Positions 35,901 through 49,130 of a stretch of 64,000 nucleotides of DNA are shown here, piece after piece. Each line of letters begins with the position of its first letter. Position 1 is the first letter of the stretch. Position numbers and translations under genes: made by a program. The notes under the pieces were generated by a model. The model had not been told where the DNA came from, did not search any database, and saw only the letters and a program-made list of their open reading frames with translations. This stretch comes from Megachile rotundata. Lineage: Eukaryota; Arthropoda; Insecta; Hymenoptera; Megachilidae. The DNA lies in the NCBI RefSeq assembly GCF_050947335.1, contig NC_134983.1, positions 7,502,001-7,566,000 of the forward strand, written 5' to 3'.

Positions 35901-37800
35901 ATTATAAGTATTACATAATATTACATTAATATGAACAATTTTTAAAAGTAAAATTATATTGTATACACATATCAATATTTTATCTCATTGCAACTTCAAT
36001 GTAACTAGCCATTTTTTTTAAACAAAATGTTAATTGTAAATTAATATTGATTTCAAGTTTTTTTCATTTTATTTAGTAACGTAAAAGATTAAATATGCTT
36101 TCATTCGTAAAGAAATTTTGAAGCGCATACTACCTTTATTATTTCATTTTGTCGATGACATTAAAATATCAACTGCAGCGTTGAAATGAATGTTCCATTG
36201 TACGATTCACTTTGTTACGTCAATTATTAATACAAGATTGTATAAAAAGAATATTTCAACCGTAACTTTTCTGTAATATGAAAGCATTCGTTTCCTCGAT
36301 ATCGTTTCAATTTAATGTTGCAAAATACTGGTGAAATTTTCGAAAGATTACTTGAAGTGAAATGGAAATACATAAAATTATTTGAAACATTTACAGTTCA
36401 AGAAAACTGAAGGCACATTTTTAATTATAACAGAAGAATGTATTAATTTATTTAACTTATACTGTTTACGCTATTTTTTAACTTATATTTTCTCCCTATT
36501 GTTTAGCTTATATTTTTAATAAATTTTAATAAATTTTCGGTAATAAATCTTTAGAACAACTATCCTTCACAAAAGTTTAAATTCAATGACTGACACAATT
36601 CCATGACAAAAGAAATTGTTACCGTCTATTTACTTTCATAAAAAAATTGTGGTTTGCTTTTTAATTATTAATACATTTTTTAAAGTTAATAAATATATAC
36701 TTCATGCCTTTATGTAAATATTTTAAACAAAATTCTGTTTAACGGATTTATTCAGATTTTAATAGTTACTTTCTGTGAACAACATATTTTTGACGAACAT
36801 TAAATGTCAAATACATACATTAACCACATGTTACTTCGTTATGACTCTATGCTTAAAATAAGCACAGATATTAATAATAATGTTGGAAACAGTACAACTG
36901 TTATATCACTGAACATGTACACCTCCATGTGTACAAAATTGCAATAAATGTGATGTTGCGCAATTTGTCGGAAACCATCGCTCGAAGTAAAATTGAACTT
37001 TTTATTATCAGTTCGAAGTTTTCTTTTATAAAATGAATTTGATTTATGTGCTCAATTCAACCATTTCATCCTTTCAGTTTAATATTACGTTCCATATGGT
37101 TCTAAATGTAAACAGTGAAATTATTTTCCTGATAATTACAAATGTAAATAGTAAAATTATACTTCATATAATTATAAATATATATTCAATACATCACTCC
37201 ATAAAATTATACTTAAATCTTAAGTCATACAAAATTGACATCCTAAAAATAGTATATTGCAAACTTTTCATAATATTTTATAAACTAAAAATATTGTAAG
37301 GTTTTATAAAAATATATAGCAATTTTTAAATTGATCTACATACTTATAATAATTGAATAACCAACACATCAAATTGTATTAATATTATTTCAGTTTATAA
37401 TGGAAATTCTTATCAACATGAGGATTCATCTTAACAATATGAAGATGATAGCTGAATTAAAAGATGTTGGAACATTGTTATTCAAATTACTATCGTACAT
37501 CTGGTTTAATTATATGTCATATTTACTCATACATCAAATTTGACATTCAAAATAAAACCTAAAAGTCAGGTAACTTGTAATATCGCCATGGAATGTTTAC
37601 TGTGAATAATACAGATGTACTTGAAAGTATGGCTAACAGAGGTTTAAATTAATTCACAATCCTAATATAAAAAATCTTTAAATATATGCTTCTACGTATT
37701 TTTAAATAACAAAGTACTAAAAATATCTTCTTAAGAAATATATTAAAAAAAAAATCAGTATTGGCACCTTTGATAGATTCATCAAAACAATTTTCACACA
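35900..37800. other. Long AT-rich non-coding stretch
   Basis: Plain A/T-rich sequence. The 88-codon plus frame at 37033-37299 is Ile/Lys/Asn-rich, as expected from composition. No array or RNA gene is recognised. Confidence 0.4.
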
Positions 37801-37814
37801 TTAAGCGTGGCATT

Positions 37815-38058
37815 CGTTCCTCTGCGGCCATCTTGTTTGCGTACATCTGCATCTCTTAATCTTTCACCTTCAAAAATTCTAAATGAAGTTTCTACGAGTA
37901 CAGCACTCATCAGTAGACTTCATCACAAGGTAGTTAGGTACTTTTAGACAGCAATAAATACCACAAGTTTAATAAAGTCGAATTTTCAAAGGTGCAAGAT
38001 TGAGACAGATGCTAATATACACAAACAAGATGACCACAGAGAAACGAATGTGAAACTA
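37815..38058. mobile_element. Internally deleted copy of the palindromic MITE
   Basis: The left end CGGCCATCTTGTTTGCGTAC matches the left arm at 29885-29910. The sequence then jumps at about 37880 to AAATGAAGTTTCTACGAGTA and follows the second arm to its end (ACAAACAAGATGACCACAG). The loop and most of one arm are therefore missing. It is diverged from the 29866-30300 copy, so the family is not young. Confidence 0.85.
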
Positions 38059-38219
38059 TCACCTTAACAGCATGTTTGGATATGCTACAAAAGAATATTG
38101 AAAGTTCAATTTTGTAATTATAAAATTGGCTAATTTCGTGGAAAGTTTAGATCGAATATACTGGAAGTGAAATTAAATAACACGATAATGGATTTATGTA
38201 AAAAACAAGCAGGCGTAAA

Positions 38220-38800
38220 TCGAGAATAAAGCTCGTCTTTGAATGATGCAACAGTAATGATGAGATCATATTTATTATATTTATTGTGGCCCCAATTAAC
38301 ATTCGAGTCATTACAGCCACCTATCTCCTCCCCTACCTCAGGGTATCACGTAGGTAATTACGGATCTTTACAGGAAATTATTAACTCGAGCGCTTCATTA
38401 TCTCCTAATGAAGCAACGTGTATCGGCTCGAGTGCTGATGGAGACGTAGTTCGGCTAATTGCTGCTTTACCGCCATGTGTCACACGCAACAAGCCAACGC
38501 TTCGATGATTCAGATTACGATTACGGTATGCTTTTTTAAAATGTACACTTGCGCGTCGTACACACCTCGTTCTTTCTTTTTTCTTTTTAATTAAGCGACT
38601 GAAATTACTGATAAAGATCGACCGCTGATTTCAGATTAGACATATTACGGTGTTTTTATAAGCTGTCGTGCATTTTCTAGCTATAATTAAGCTGTATCTG
38701 CCTGACAGTCGGTAATAATCGTAATGTTGTAAGTTACAAGCGGTGTAATATTATTCAGGTCATTAAAACTCTGAGCTACAAAGTTTCACTCACCCTTCAC
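38220..38800. promoter_or_regulatory. Complex block rich in homeodomain-type words, enhancer candidate
   Basis: Sequence complexity rises sharply relative to flanks. It includes CCAATTAACATTCGAG, GTAGGTAATTACGGAT, CTCCTAATGAAGC, CGGCTAATTGCTGC and CAGATTACGATTACGG, i.e. clustered TAATTA/TAATTG/GATTA cores. An 89-codon frame (38239-38508) crosses the block but has no domain I recognise. I favour a conserved developmental enhancer, by inference only. Confidence 0.3.
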
Positions 38801-40180
38801 TCATTTGCATAAAAATGAACTGAACGATGACGGTTAACATTCAATCAAATTTATTTCTGCTTTAATCTATTATCATAATTATCTATTTTTAATAGGTTTC
38901 AATATTATTGGAATGAATAATGGATTCTGGGATGATTCTGTTTCCGTTTTCGTTTTCATCTGTTTTCTTCAATTTCTCTTTCTTAATTGTAAATATTTTT
39001 TAATTAATACAATAGCAAAACTTCCCATTTTATTTTTACACAGTAATTAGATTTCTACCATGTATTATGCCAGTTGATTTCTACAATATATTATACCGGT
39101 AGATTTCTACAATATTTAGTAGATTTCTAATACATGTTAAAACACTTTGAAGATATAAATTGACATTAAAGCAGTTAAAAAAAATTCCAAGTCAACTTTC
39201 ATTTTATTAATTTGTTTTCTTTTATTAATCAAAAATTGACAATAGCAGTAGACTAATTTTAACGACGACTATTTTCAATTATATTATTAAGAATAATATG
39301 ATAATTTAATGTTATAGAATACAACACTGAAACACGTTGTGAATATGTTTACACTTCAAATTTAAGTCTAAGTTTTCAAAATTACTATATACGAATTACT
39401 ATTAATATTAATTTTAGAATTAATTGTAATATATTATAATCGTTATTTTTTATCACACGTTATGGAAGTTTTAATGATACGAATTCGTAATATTCGAGAT
39501 ATCTATACTGTCTTTTAAAACGCTTAAGTTGTTGCTTTCAACTTCATTCTACTCTACCATTACAGGAATAAATGCTTTCATAATACGCTCGCAGTTAATT
39601 TATCACCTAATCTGTTTAACTACCCTGCCACTTATAAGATAAAATAAATCTACACAGTACCTCCGATGTTTCCGTTTCCGTTGCTTCTTCGTTGATGCTT
39701 ATCAAAATTCCACCGCTGCTTTTTACAGATTAACTTCCCACGTCATTCGCTTTAATAAGAATTTATGAAGCATCTCGTTTTTCTTTGACACTATCTTTTT
39801 TCTTTATGTGGAATTTAAATTGTGTTCCAATAATGAGAACATCAAATAAATTATGAGTTATATATAAACACGGTATAATTAGGATGTTGTACAGTTAGAA
39901 GAATATTTATGAAAGTGACTAAACAGTATTTGGTAAAATGAGTATTAAAATAAAGAATCTTAGAGAAAATTAGTTTAATCAAATCTTTTGCATATTTACT
40001 TTGTTTAATAGTAATTCGTGCAATGGATTATTTATGACGAAAAAGAAGGGGTGGATGAATAAAAATGTGACGGAGGTTCATTTATAAAAGTTACAGCGCA
40101 TTTTTACATTTTGGCTCATGTTTATAATTTATATGATTTTTCAGACAAGTTTTATTTCGTACAAAATTTTATGTAACTTT
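38800..40180. other. AT-rich stretch with short local repeats
   Basis: GATTTCTAC(A/C)A(T/A)(G/A)TATTATAC words recur at about 39048, 39077 and 39101. Otherwise low-complexity with one more complex patch at 39560-39780. No gene. Confidence 0.35.
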
Positions 40181-40184
40181 TGAA

Positions 40185-40985
40185 TTTATGAATTTTTATG
40201 TTTAGGAATGTTGAAGTTATGAACTTTCTAATTTAGGTAATTGTGAGTATATGAATTTGTTAGTTTAGGTAGCTTGAATTTGTACATTTTCTAATTCAGG
40301 CAATTTTGAATTTATAAACTTTCTGAGTTAGGTAATTTTGTATTTACGAATTTTCTAATTTAGGCAATTTTTAATTTATGAACTTTCTGATTTGGGTAAT
40401 TTTGCATTTGTGAATTTTCTGATTTAGATAATTTTGAATTTATGAACTTTCTGATTTGGGTAATTTTGTATTTGTGAATTTTCTGGTTTAGGCAATTTTG
40501 AATTTATGAACTTTCTGATTTGGGTAATTTTGCATTTGTGAATTTTCTAATTTAGGTAATTTTGAATTTGTGAATATTCTGATTTGGGTAATTTTGCATT
40601 TGTGAATTTTCTAATTTAGGCAATTTTGAATTTATGAATATTCTGATTTGGGTAATTTTGCATTTGTGAATTTTCTAATTTAGGCAATTTTGAATTTATG
40701 AATATTCTAATTTGGGTAATTTTGCATTTGTGAATTTTCTGACTTAGATAATTTTGAATTTTTGAGTTCTCTGATTTGGGTAATTTTGCATTTGCGAATT
40801 TTATAATTTAGGTAATTTTGAATTTATGAATATTTTGATTTGGGTAATTTTGCATTTGTGAATTTTCTGATTTAGATAATTTTGAATTTTTGAGTTCTCT
40901 GATTTGGGTAATTTTGCATTTGCGAATTTTCTAATTTAGGTAATTTTGAATTTTTGAGTTTTCTAATTTAAATTAATTTTAATTT
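40185..40985. repeat. 64-bp dimeric higher-order minisatellite
   Basis: GATTTGGGT (or AATTTGGGT) occurs at 40389, 40453, 40517, 40581, 40645, 40709, 40773, 40837 and 40901, nine sites at exactly 64 bp. Each 64-bp period is a pair of 32-bp units, one with GAATTTATGAA and one with GCATTTGTGAA. Around 40741-40920 a 128-bp period is also visible (GAGTTCTCTGATTTGGG twice). Diverged 32-bp units continue left to about 40185. Sequence class is related to the GGATTTAG arrays. Confidence 0.96.
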
Positions 40986-40999
40986 ATGAATTTTTATAT

Positions 41000-42540
41000 T
41001 TAAAAATGTTCAATTTATGAATTTAAGAATCTAGAGACTTTATCATATTTCATTTTAAAAATTTAGAAATTTAGAATCTTACAAATTTGAAATGTCGATA
41101 TTCATAAATATGTAAATTAAAACATTTCCATTTTAAAAAGTTGGTCCATCTCACACGCCCTTAATAAAAGATAGATTTAAGTCAAATTGGAAGAAACTAT
41201 TCTAATGTACGTAAGTCGTATGCTGATTTACAGTCTCAATGAGTACAAAGATAAAAAATGTACAATATTCAAAAAGTTATGAAAATTCATTTGAACTAAT
41301 GAAAACCCATGATTTTTTAAAGAGAACATTTTCACTCCGAATGTAGTTGCATTCCCAATACAACATACGATTTTTCCATCACTTGCGCTAAACCCCAACA
41401 GAATTTCAAATTTTCTTAAATTTTTAAACTTACCTAAAGAATAAACAACAGCAATGAAATATCAAATATAAATGTAGATAAAATATCAAAATGTACTGAC
41501 AAGTAATAGATGTATCCTTCCCATAAATCATAGATGTATTCTTAATATAAATCCGGTAGATAATGAAGACATGTTTATACTCTTAATTTGTATGCTAGAC
41601 AAGTTACCTGACTGCTTGACTGCTTGACATTGCTGGCGACAGTGGCGTAACAGCGCTTCTGGCTCTATCATTCCCCTGAAATTTATGTATCCTCAGAAAC
41701 CTGGTGCATTACAGTTATTCTCATATAACCAGGCATTTACTGGCCGTGTTAGGACAGGATACCGCTAAGATTCTTGAAATTGGGCTATTTGTATGGATGA
41801 CATATTAAATTTTTCCGTGAATACGATCGTTGCAACGATTACACGACTGACCTTCTCACCGTGACGGATTTTTGCAAAAGCCACATGGATGTTTTAAAGC
41901 ATATTAAACTTGTACTTTAAGACTTCAATAAAAGTGTCCGTGAAACGCTTCTAACGGTTCGTATAAAACTTTGTGTTTAAAATGATAAACTTTTAGGGTT
42001 CGTATAAAATTAAAAGAAAATTCTGAGTTAAAATTGAGACAATTCTTTGCAACTCTTCTGGTAAATAAAGTATAAAATAAAGCAATTGGGGTTATTAGAA
42101 AAATAAGCATTCATTAAGACCTTTTAATGTTACAAAATTGAAAATACGTGTACATATTATTTATTTCTTCTATTGCAACATTGTACTGAATTTATTAATA
42201 AAACCTTACTGAATGACATTAAAAGAAATTTCCTACAAAATACTGTCTTATTAAAAGAAAACTGTATTGTCGCTTCATAAGGTGGTATCCTTTCATAAAA
42301 ACCCTATATAACATACTTTCAAATGAACAATCTTCATATATGAAATTATATCATACGTTTATGCAAGTGTTACACGTGACTTCTATATTATAAATTAAAT
42401 ACGACTTCAATATGATAAATGACTTCAAAATTACTATCATTCATTAAAAATATCCATCTACTTCTAAATAAAATATTGTATAAATCAGTTAAAGAGTAAC
42501 TTATAAAAAGAGTGAATTATTCATTCCTACACATGATTCC
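41000..42540. other. Mixed non-coding sequence
   Basis: 41570-41880 is more complex, with CpG and a CTGACTGCTTGACTGCTTGACATTG direct repeat near 41610; the rest is A/T-rich. No coding frame longer than 61 codons. Confidence 0.35.
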
Positions 42541-42559
42541 TGATTCTCAATGATGTTTA

Positions 42560-43200
42560 ATATTCCAAATACAAAACGTCGGAAAGACATTATAATGACG
42601 GTAATAAAAGGTTGGTGAGTATTTTATAAACAATTCCGAGAAGGTGTATAGAAAGCGTATCTTTTGTATTCCAAACAAAGAAACATATAAGCGTTTTTGA
42701 GTCATGTATTCCGTTCGTGCAAGTAGCGACGTGGGCAAAGCGGAAGAGCGAACGTTGCTCCGTCGGTAATTAGGATTTATAAATTCCGGAGACCCGCGAT
42801 GAAAACGCGTTCGCGGTGTGTTCCCGATTTCGTGTGGAGCAATTTTACGTATCTCCAGGGAATATTTATACACGTATCATTTCTTTTTCCGTCGTTTTAC
42901 ACCGGTGGCCATAAAGCACGAGATTCGTGCCTCGGCGTAAAATAGCTTTATTATACAAAATACATGCAAATTATCTTATTTATGGTTATGGCCGCTAATT
43001 ATATTGCGTGCTTATACACAAAATGTCAACGTGGTCAGAGCCGCAGCGTGGACGTGTAATACGTTTAACTTTTTACGAGGCAACACGATGCTTCGTGCGT
43101 ACAGGGAAACTCAAAATAAAGTACATCAAACTGCGGAAGGAGGTGAGACATCTTCCGCCATTTTGTTGCCGAGTGATGGGACATAGCATGTTTTTATGTA
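42560..43200. other. GC-richer island with imperfect palindrome
   Basis: CpG-containing block with a 108-codon minus frame (42547-42873) and overlapping plus frames (43004-43211), all unrecognised. An imperfect palindrome spans 42895-42942: TTTTAC pairs with GTAAAA outside, and GCACGA-GAT-TCGTGC forms the inner hairpin. CTTCCGCCATTTTG at 43152 is close to the YY1/Pho-type word. Confidence 0.35.
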
Positions 43201-44440
43201 ACACTTTATAGTTTTATTTGCGGTGGAAAATTGGATCAAATATTTTTCTTAGAAGTTATTCGAAGTTACGGAAATATGTGAGTTTTAATGTTTGAAAGAA
43301 TAGTCTTACGTGAAAGGAGAATAATTTTTATATTATTTTTGCTACTTTTGATAGTACCTTGGAAACTACCTTGATAGAAGCTAATGTAGGCTATATTTTG
43401 CTTGTAATTAGAAAGAGTAATAATATAACACATTTTAATGCATTACATATGTATGCATATGTATAAGTATACTATAAATGTTTAGTACTCCACTAAATAT
43501 TTTTTCAGTTCTAACTGAAATCGTTATTGTACCTATATTATTTGTAAATACATTTTGTGAATTTCCCAATTGATTTTATGATCACACAATACCATATAAG
43601 TACATACTTATTTTTGTAATAATAATCTACAGTCAAACAGCACATCTCACGTATGATAATATTTATTTGCATTTGGAAAATGATTTTTTGAATTGTCACA
43701 GTGAATTTTTAAAATATTTTACTATGTACGTTTTACTTGAACCTCCTTATACATATGTGCGTAAAAAGTTATACACGTAACATGTTACAGTCTGAGTGAT
43801 CAAGCGAAACAACGACAGATACATTTTATATTTGTAAATATTGCTAAAATGTAAGGACGAATATTGATGCTTATTTTGAATAGTTTTCGTAATAGATAAC
43901 TAATGAAATAATGGTAAATTAAATAATAATAAATTATCACGTAATTAACTACTTGCTTTATGATATCGCGATTTATATTTTCAATATCATAAGCTTGATT
44001 GGTATTCTTAATATGGTAAAATTTTCAGCTTAATTCTACTTATAATTTACAGATTCGAGGATTTTTATAATGCAATGCATAATATTTCAACGTTCTTCAT
44101 TTATCTTAATATTGTAGCAATTAGCTTTGAATTACGTATTTAAAATTATAAATTAAGTGTATTAAATTGTTAATATATTGCCTTTTTATTTAAAGCAGAT
44201 TAATTTTGAAGAGCTATAAATTCAGCCTCTAATTTCAAATTACGAATTTATTACTAAAATGCAATTATTTTATTTTACAACTATAACTCGATAAATTCTT
44301 ATATTACAAAAAAGGTTTTAAAATGTGACCCCATAAAAACAGAAATTACCGCTTGCACTTAAACCGTTTCGTGCTAAATACCTCGAAGTCATTAAATATT
44401 AAAATACGCAAAATAAAGCAAAAAATCATGTCGAATGAAT
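43200..44440. other. AT-rich non-coding stretch
   Basis: Low-complexity A/T sequence with a palindrome-like ACATATGTATGCATATGTAT near 43445. No gene. Confidence 0.4.
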
Positions 44441-45440
44441 ACTACAAAAAGAAGGAATATTGAAATTCAGTTAACGTCAACCACATCACTAATGATTACA
44501 GCAAGTAATGAAGGATATTTGATCGATCGTGACAGCTGGTAATATTTACCTGCTTTACATAGATAATAGTGAGACATGTAATGAGCGTGGTGTGTATTAA
44601 AAGTATCGGTAATGCAAGGATAAATAAAACCGTGCACGCAAATATTGATCAAGGCGCAACCGTTTCAGAATTAAATAAATCTCGCTAATTAACATTTTCT
44701 TCGTATCAATTCGCATAACGTTAATAACACCGTCAGACAGTAATAACGCTGTAATCATTATAAATACGTCGTAATTAAACTTTTATTGCCATTACTATCT
44801 GCATTCATAAACGACATCTGGTACGTTCACAATTTGCTGTTTAATTATCGTGTTGGCAGCTTGTCATTTATGGAAATGACATTTACCACTTAAACACGTT
44901 GGATGATTCAATGATTAGATAGAAGTATCGTTGCATAATTCCGCCTAAGACTCGCGTATTATCTTCGACACTTGAACACATTTATCAAACACGATACTGA
45001 CAGCTGTTGCAATGGGCACGCACAGATCGGAATAAAAAGTTGTAACAAGGTGTACGCTGTTACTGTACACTCTGATTCCAATGCACGAGTAAGTACACGT
45101 CGATGAGAAAATTCTTGTCACGTTGCAATTACGTACATAGTCAGATACACGATGATATTTAAGGTAACGATTTTCTAATTTAATCGACGTCAAACACGTT
45201 AATTTAAATTGACGTTCGACAAGAAATTGATTGCTTGCAAATATATTCGAGCAATGCGATCTTTTACAACCACCTGTTCTCCGAAAAAATTCATTTTGTC
45301 GTCGAATATGGAGCTCACCGAAGAAAAGATCCTGTCGATGTTTTCAACTCAATTGGAAAGATCGTAAAAAATTGTTTTCTACATTTTATATTTTATGAGA
45401 TGGTTCTTAATATAAAACACTCTTTCAACAGCTAGATACT
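44440..45440. promoter_or_regulatory. Long complex block, enhancer candidate
   Basis: About 1 kb of balanced, low-repetition sequence with many TAAT cores (GCTAATTAACA, GTCGTAATTAAAC, TGTTTAATTATCG, AATGATTACAGC), plus E-box-like CAGCTG and a CATCTGG word. Frames on both strands (44467-44652, 44945-45193, 45235-45435) carry no domain. The pattern is what conserved non-coding DNA looks like in insects, but conservation cannot be seen from one sequence. Confidence 0.3.
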
Positions 45441-46500
45441 TTTGCTATTTTTAAACGCGCATATTTAAATTTTTCCTTTGTTGCCTCGAGGAAAATATCC
45501 TACATAAATTAATTCGATAAGAAATTTTCTACTATAAATTAAAATTTTTTAGTTTGATAAAATTTAGAAAATATTTCTCTATTTTTGTGTCAATTTTATA
45601 ATTTCAGTACCTCTGTAAAATATTACAAATTGTATAAATTCTCTACATTTTTTTAATAGAAATATTTTCTATCGAAAATAAGGAATAGTCTAACGACATT
45701 GGGCAATGCCCGTAACTATTATTTCAAAACGTAATATTTAAACGTAATATCTTGTACGTAAGGCGTACAGTAGTTATTGCTTATGCTTCACAATATTTTC
45801 TGCTGTATCCTTGAACTGGTTTAGCTAAGTCTAAGTTATTGCTACGCATTCGAAAATAATGGTCTTTTATTTTTACACGTCACTGTTACAGCTCACGTGT
45901 ACGATGTGTGTATACTAATTCTAATACTATAATTTTATTTTAAAATTATCTAAAATTACTTTTAATTTTATTATGATCAGTGCTGATTTTTCATCAATAT
46001 GTAATTACTATTATTTGCAATTTTTTACAAATTACATTCAGTTACATATTGATATACTGGGATTAATTCTGTACAGCAGAGAATGAAGTCGGAAATGTAT
46101 ATAAATTAGACTAAAATTATGAAATGTAGTATGTTATAGTAGTAAGCCTACTCAATAAATGCACTGCAACTCTCAAGATTTATATTACAGAACAATGAAC
46201 ACTGAATTTTTGATTTCGTATGCACATAAATTTCGTTTCAATTGTCTCGCCTAAAATAGTCTCGAAATTTATAACTTCAATCTGTTTCTAACAGAATTAA
46301 CGCAAGTAGCATTTGTGTCAATTCGACACAAAGAAGCTGAAACTGCAAAGTAGCAAAACACGAGCAGAAACAATGGACAGTCTTTCATAAAAAGCTTGAA
46401 TAAATTGCCAGCTATCCAACGTGTTTTCTCAGATTAATAAAAGCAACAAGAATTCGCAACTTTATTACCTCGTATATTGCGCTAACCATCGAGGAAAGAT
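45440..46500. other. AT-rich non-coding stretch
   Basis: A/T-rich, no array. The part 46280-46480 is slightly more complex. No gene. Confidence 0.35.
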
Positions 46501-47050
46501 ATCAGTATTTATTCTGTATCGTATTTCAAAATCACCTCGTCGTCGTTTGAAAATGATAAAACACAGTTTTCATTGAGCATGGACGGTTCAATCCGGCGAA
46601 ACATTTCATTATTAGTCCTCGCAATTTTCTGTTTTCTGACTGACACTTTGTGTCACAATCTACGGGCTGTATCGCGAGCCATTTAACGCGGTTAAATAGA
46701 TGAATAAAGAGAGGAAGCAGATACGAAAATAAATATGACCGAAAGCCAAAGTGCATTCCAGTCCCGGACACAAAATGACGTTCGTATCTAAACGGCGCTG
46801 GCTATTATGGAACCAGTATTCCACGATCTTCAATGTGCCCGCACGAAATGTAGCTGTGCAATCGAAATCCACGACATAATACGTCTACCAGCATCAACTC
46901 TTAAAATATACGAACCAGCAGTTTGTTGTTCGCCGTTGGATTCAAGCCGAATACATAGGTTATGTAGCTTGATAGGTCGCTTTGAAAATTTATAATATCA
47001 TAATATGCGTACATTTAGGTTTGGTTACAGTGAAAATCGCGGACAATCTA
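46500..47050. other. Balanced block, function unknown
   Basis: Open frames overlap on both strands (46532-46771 and 46660-46872 minus, 46807-46995 plus) with no recognised product. Complexity is high and the base composition balanced. Likely regulatory or untranslated. Confidence 0.3.
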
Positions 47051-48540
47051 AAAGACGATTACCGGTGTCATATCGTGTAATATAATTCAGAAAATTAAAA
47101 CACTGATGAATTTATTGCATTGGAAAGAGAGCGATGTAATCGAATGTGGGCTGTGTCGGCCATTTGGTTGTTCAAATTCGGGCCAACTTGTTTACCAAAA
47201 AATACAAATCCATTCTAGGAATCTTATGAACAATTAAAATGTTTGCTTAAGAAAATATTTTTTTACCTGAATTATTCTTAATATGTGGAATGTGATACAG
47301 CATTTGAATACTTGATATGTAATGTACAAATGCAAACAGAACAAAACAAATTCTACTTGAAATTCTTGACGTAAAATAGAAATTAGATGTCAATTGTTTT
47401 ATTGATTCTAACTGACACTCTGAGTTTGTATTACAAGTGAAAGAAATACTTTTCCTCAGAAATAAAAATAGCTTAAAATGTATTTAAATAAATATAATAA
47501 AAAGTATTTGAATGAATATATATTTGTAGTTATAAATACAGTGGAGGACAAAAGTACTCGTTTTCATGAAATATAATAAATATTTGACAAAATTTTACAA
47601 TAAATATTTTTCTCCACAATTATAGTAACATTTAAATATTTTTCTTAAAAACAGTATAAGTCAAAAAAGACTGAGTATCCACGTAACAATTTAAACTTAT
47701 GAACATAAGTTTGGATTAAATTATTTCAAACGGATAATATTTTTCAAATAGAATTAAATTTATTAGAAATGTACTCGTCAAATTTATCACGCAATATATT
47801 TTCTGAAGCTTGTATTGTAAATACTACGAGCGGAGTTACCTAGTTCTACACCATGACTTTTACAAACTCCATACTATAAAACATCTTGAAGATTAAAACG
47901 TGTTATAAAGATAAATAAACGTAGTAAGAAATGCCTACTATTTTCTTAAATTTTCCATTCAACAGTATAACGGGACAAGCAATTTGCTTTTCCGCTGCAA
48001 TCATGAACGAACCGTTGTAAAAGTAACGTTCTATCGTCAATCAACGCTTAACTCGAAAAAACCTGCACTTAAACAGTAAATCTAGTTACCACCTCTGATT
48101 GAAGCGTATTATGACGGTCTTCCTTGTTCGTGCCGTAAACCTGTAGAAATACTAGGGTAGCCATAATAAAATATTATTGACATTTACGTGAATATGTCCC
48201 CCTTATTGTGTTTCGTTTCACAGATTTTTAAATATACTGAAATTTTCATTTAATTAAAAACTCACCCTGTTAAGCTTGTTTCAAAAGATTTTTCACTTCA
48301 TTACTGATATTTTATTCGCTTCGAATAATGCATATGGTAAAAATAAATTTAACTCCGTTTTATTTTATAAAATAAAGTGATATCTTAAAATGAAATCTTA
48401 AGAAAACAATTTTTTTACCTGCAAATAAATCTGTAGATGTAAATATCTACATCTAAATATCTGTAGATATAAATAGAATGTGCTACGTCTATCAATCACT
48501 TCACAATCAAAAAATTAATGCAACATGTCAGGGTTTAAAA
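47050..48540. other. AT-rich non-coding stretch
   Basis: A/T-rich. ACTCACCCTGTTAAGC near 48261 is weakly like the small-transposon end. TAGATGTAAATATCTA around 48433 begins a small set of inverted ATATCTACA / TGTAGATAT words (48430-48475). No gene. Confidence 0.35.
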
Positions 48541-48760
48541 TGCGTGATTATTCTCTTTCTGATGCTTGAAGAAATTCAAGATGGCGGCTTAATCATAGCG
48601 CTCGCATCGCGCAAAAGAGTTACATTGCAGTTTCAATTACGGTTGAAAAAGTTGCTCGCAAAAAATATCTGCACTGCAATTTTCGAGATTACTGATCATG
48701 AATTAAAATTGCAAAATATAAGATGGCGGATCTTATAGAGCAATGCACTTGTACTTAATA
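48540..48760. other. Complex patch with two AAGATGGCGG motifs
   Basis: AAGATGGCGGC at 48578-48588 and AAGATGGCGGA at 48720-48730 are direct copies about 142 bp apart. The second lies inside a perfect palindrome, ATAAGAT-GGCGG-ATCTTAT (48718-48736). The 86-codon frame at 48478-48738 has no recognised domain. Possibly YY1/Pho-type binding sites. Confidence 0.35.
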
Positions 48761-49130
48761 TTCAACTTCGACTTTCTCGAAAACTATGCTTCAGATCAAA
48801 AATGTTATTACACAAAAATGTTACTGTATATAAAACCTTCAGTTCAGTTTCTAAATATTACTATTTGAAGGCGTACCAGAGTCTGAATATTAACAAGACT
48901 TGAAAATTTTGTTTGAAAAGATTTGTTCAACTAAATATTGCAAAATGGGGTGATGTATTTACAATGAATTTAAATGAACTTATCTTACCATCAAACATAG
49001 AAATAGTGACCGAATGTGAGTAATTGCATTTCAGACATTTTACAATACTTACAAAAGTATCAAGATCTTCCAACAAAACAAGAAACATACATATTAACAA
49101 TTACCCATTCAATTCCATTATCCGTGGTTA
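48760..49130. other. AT-rich spacer
   Basis: A/T-rich, no feature seen. Confidence 0.35.
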
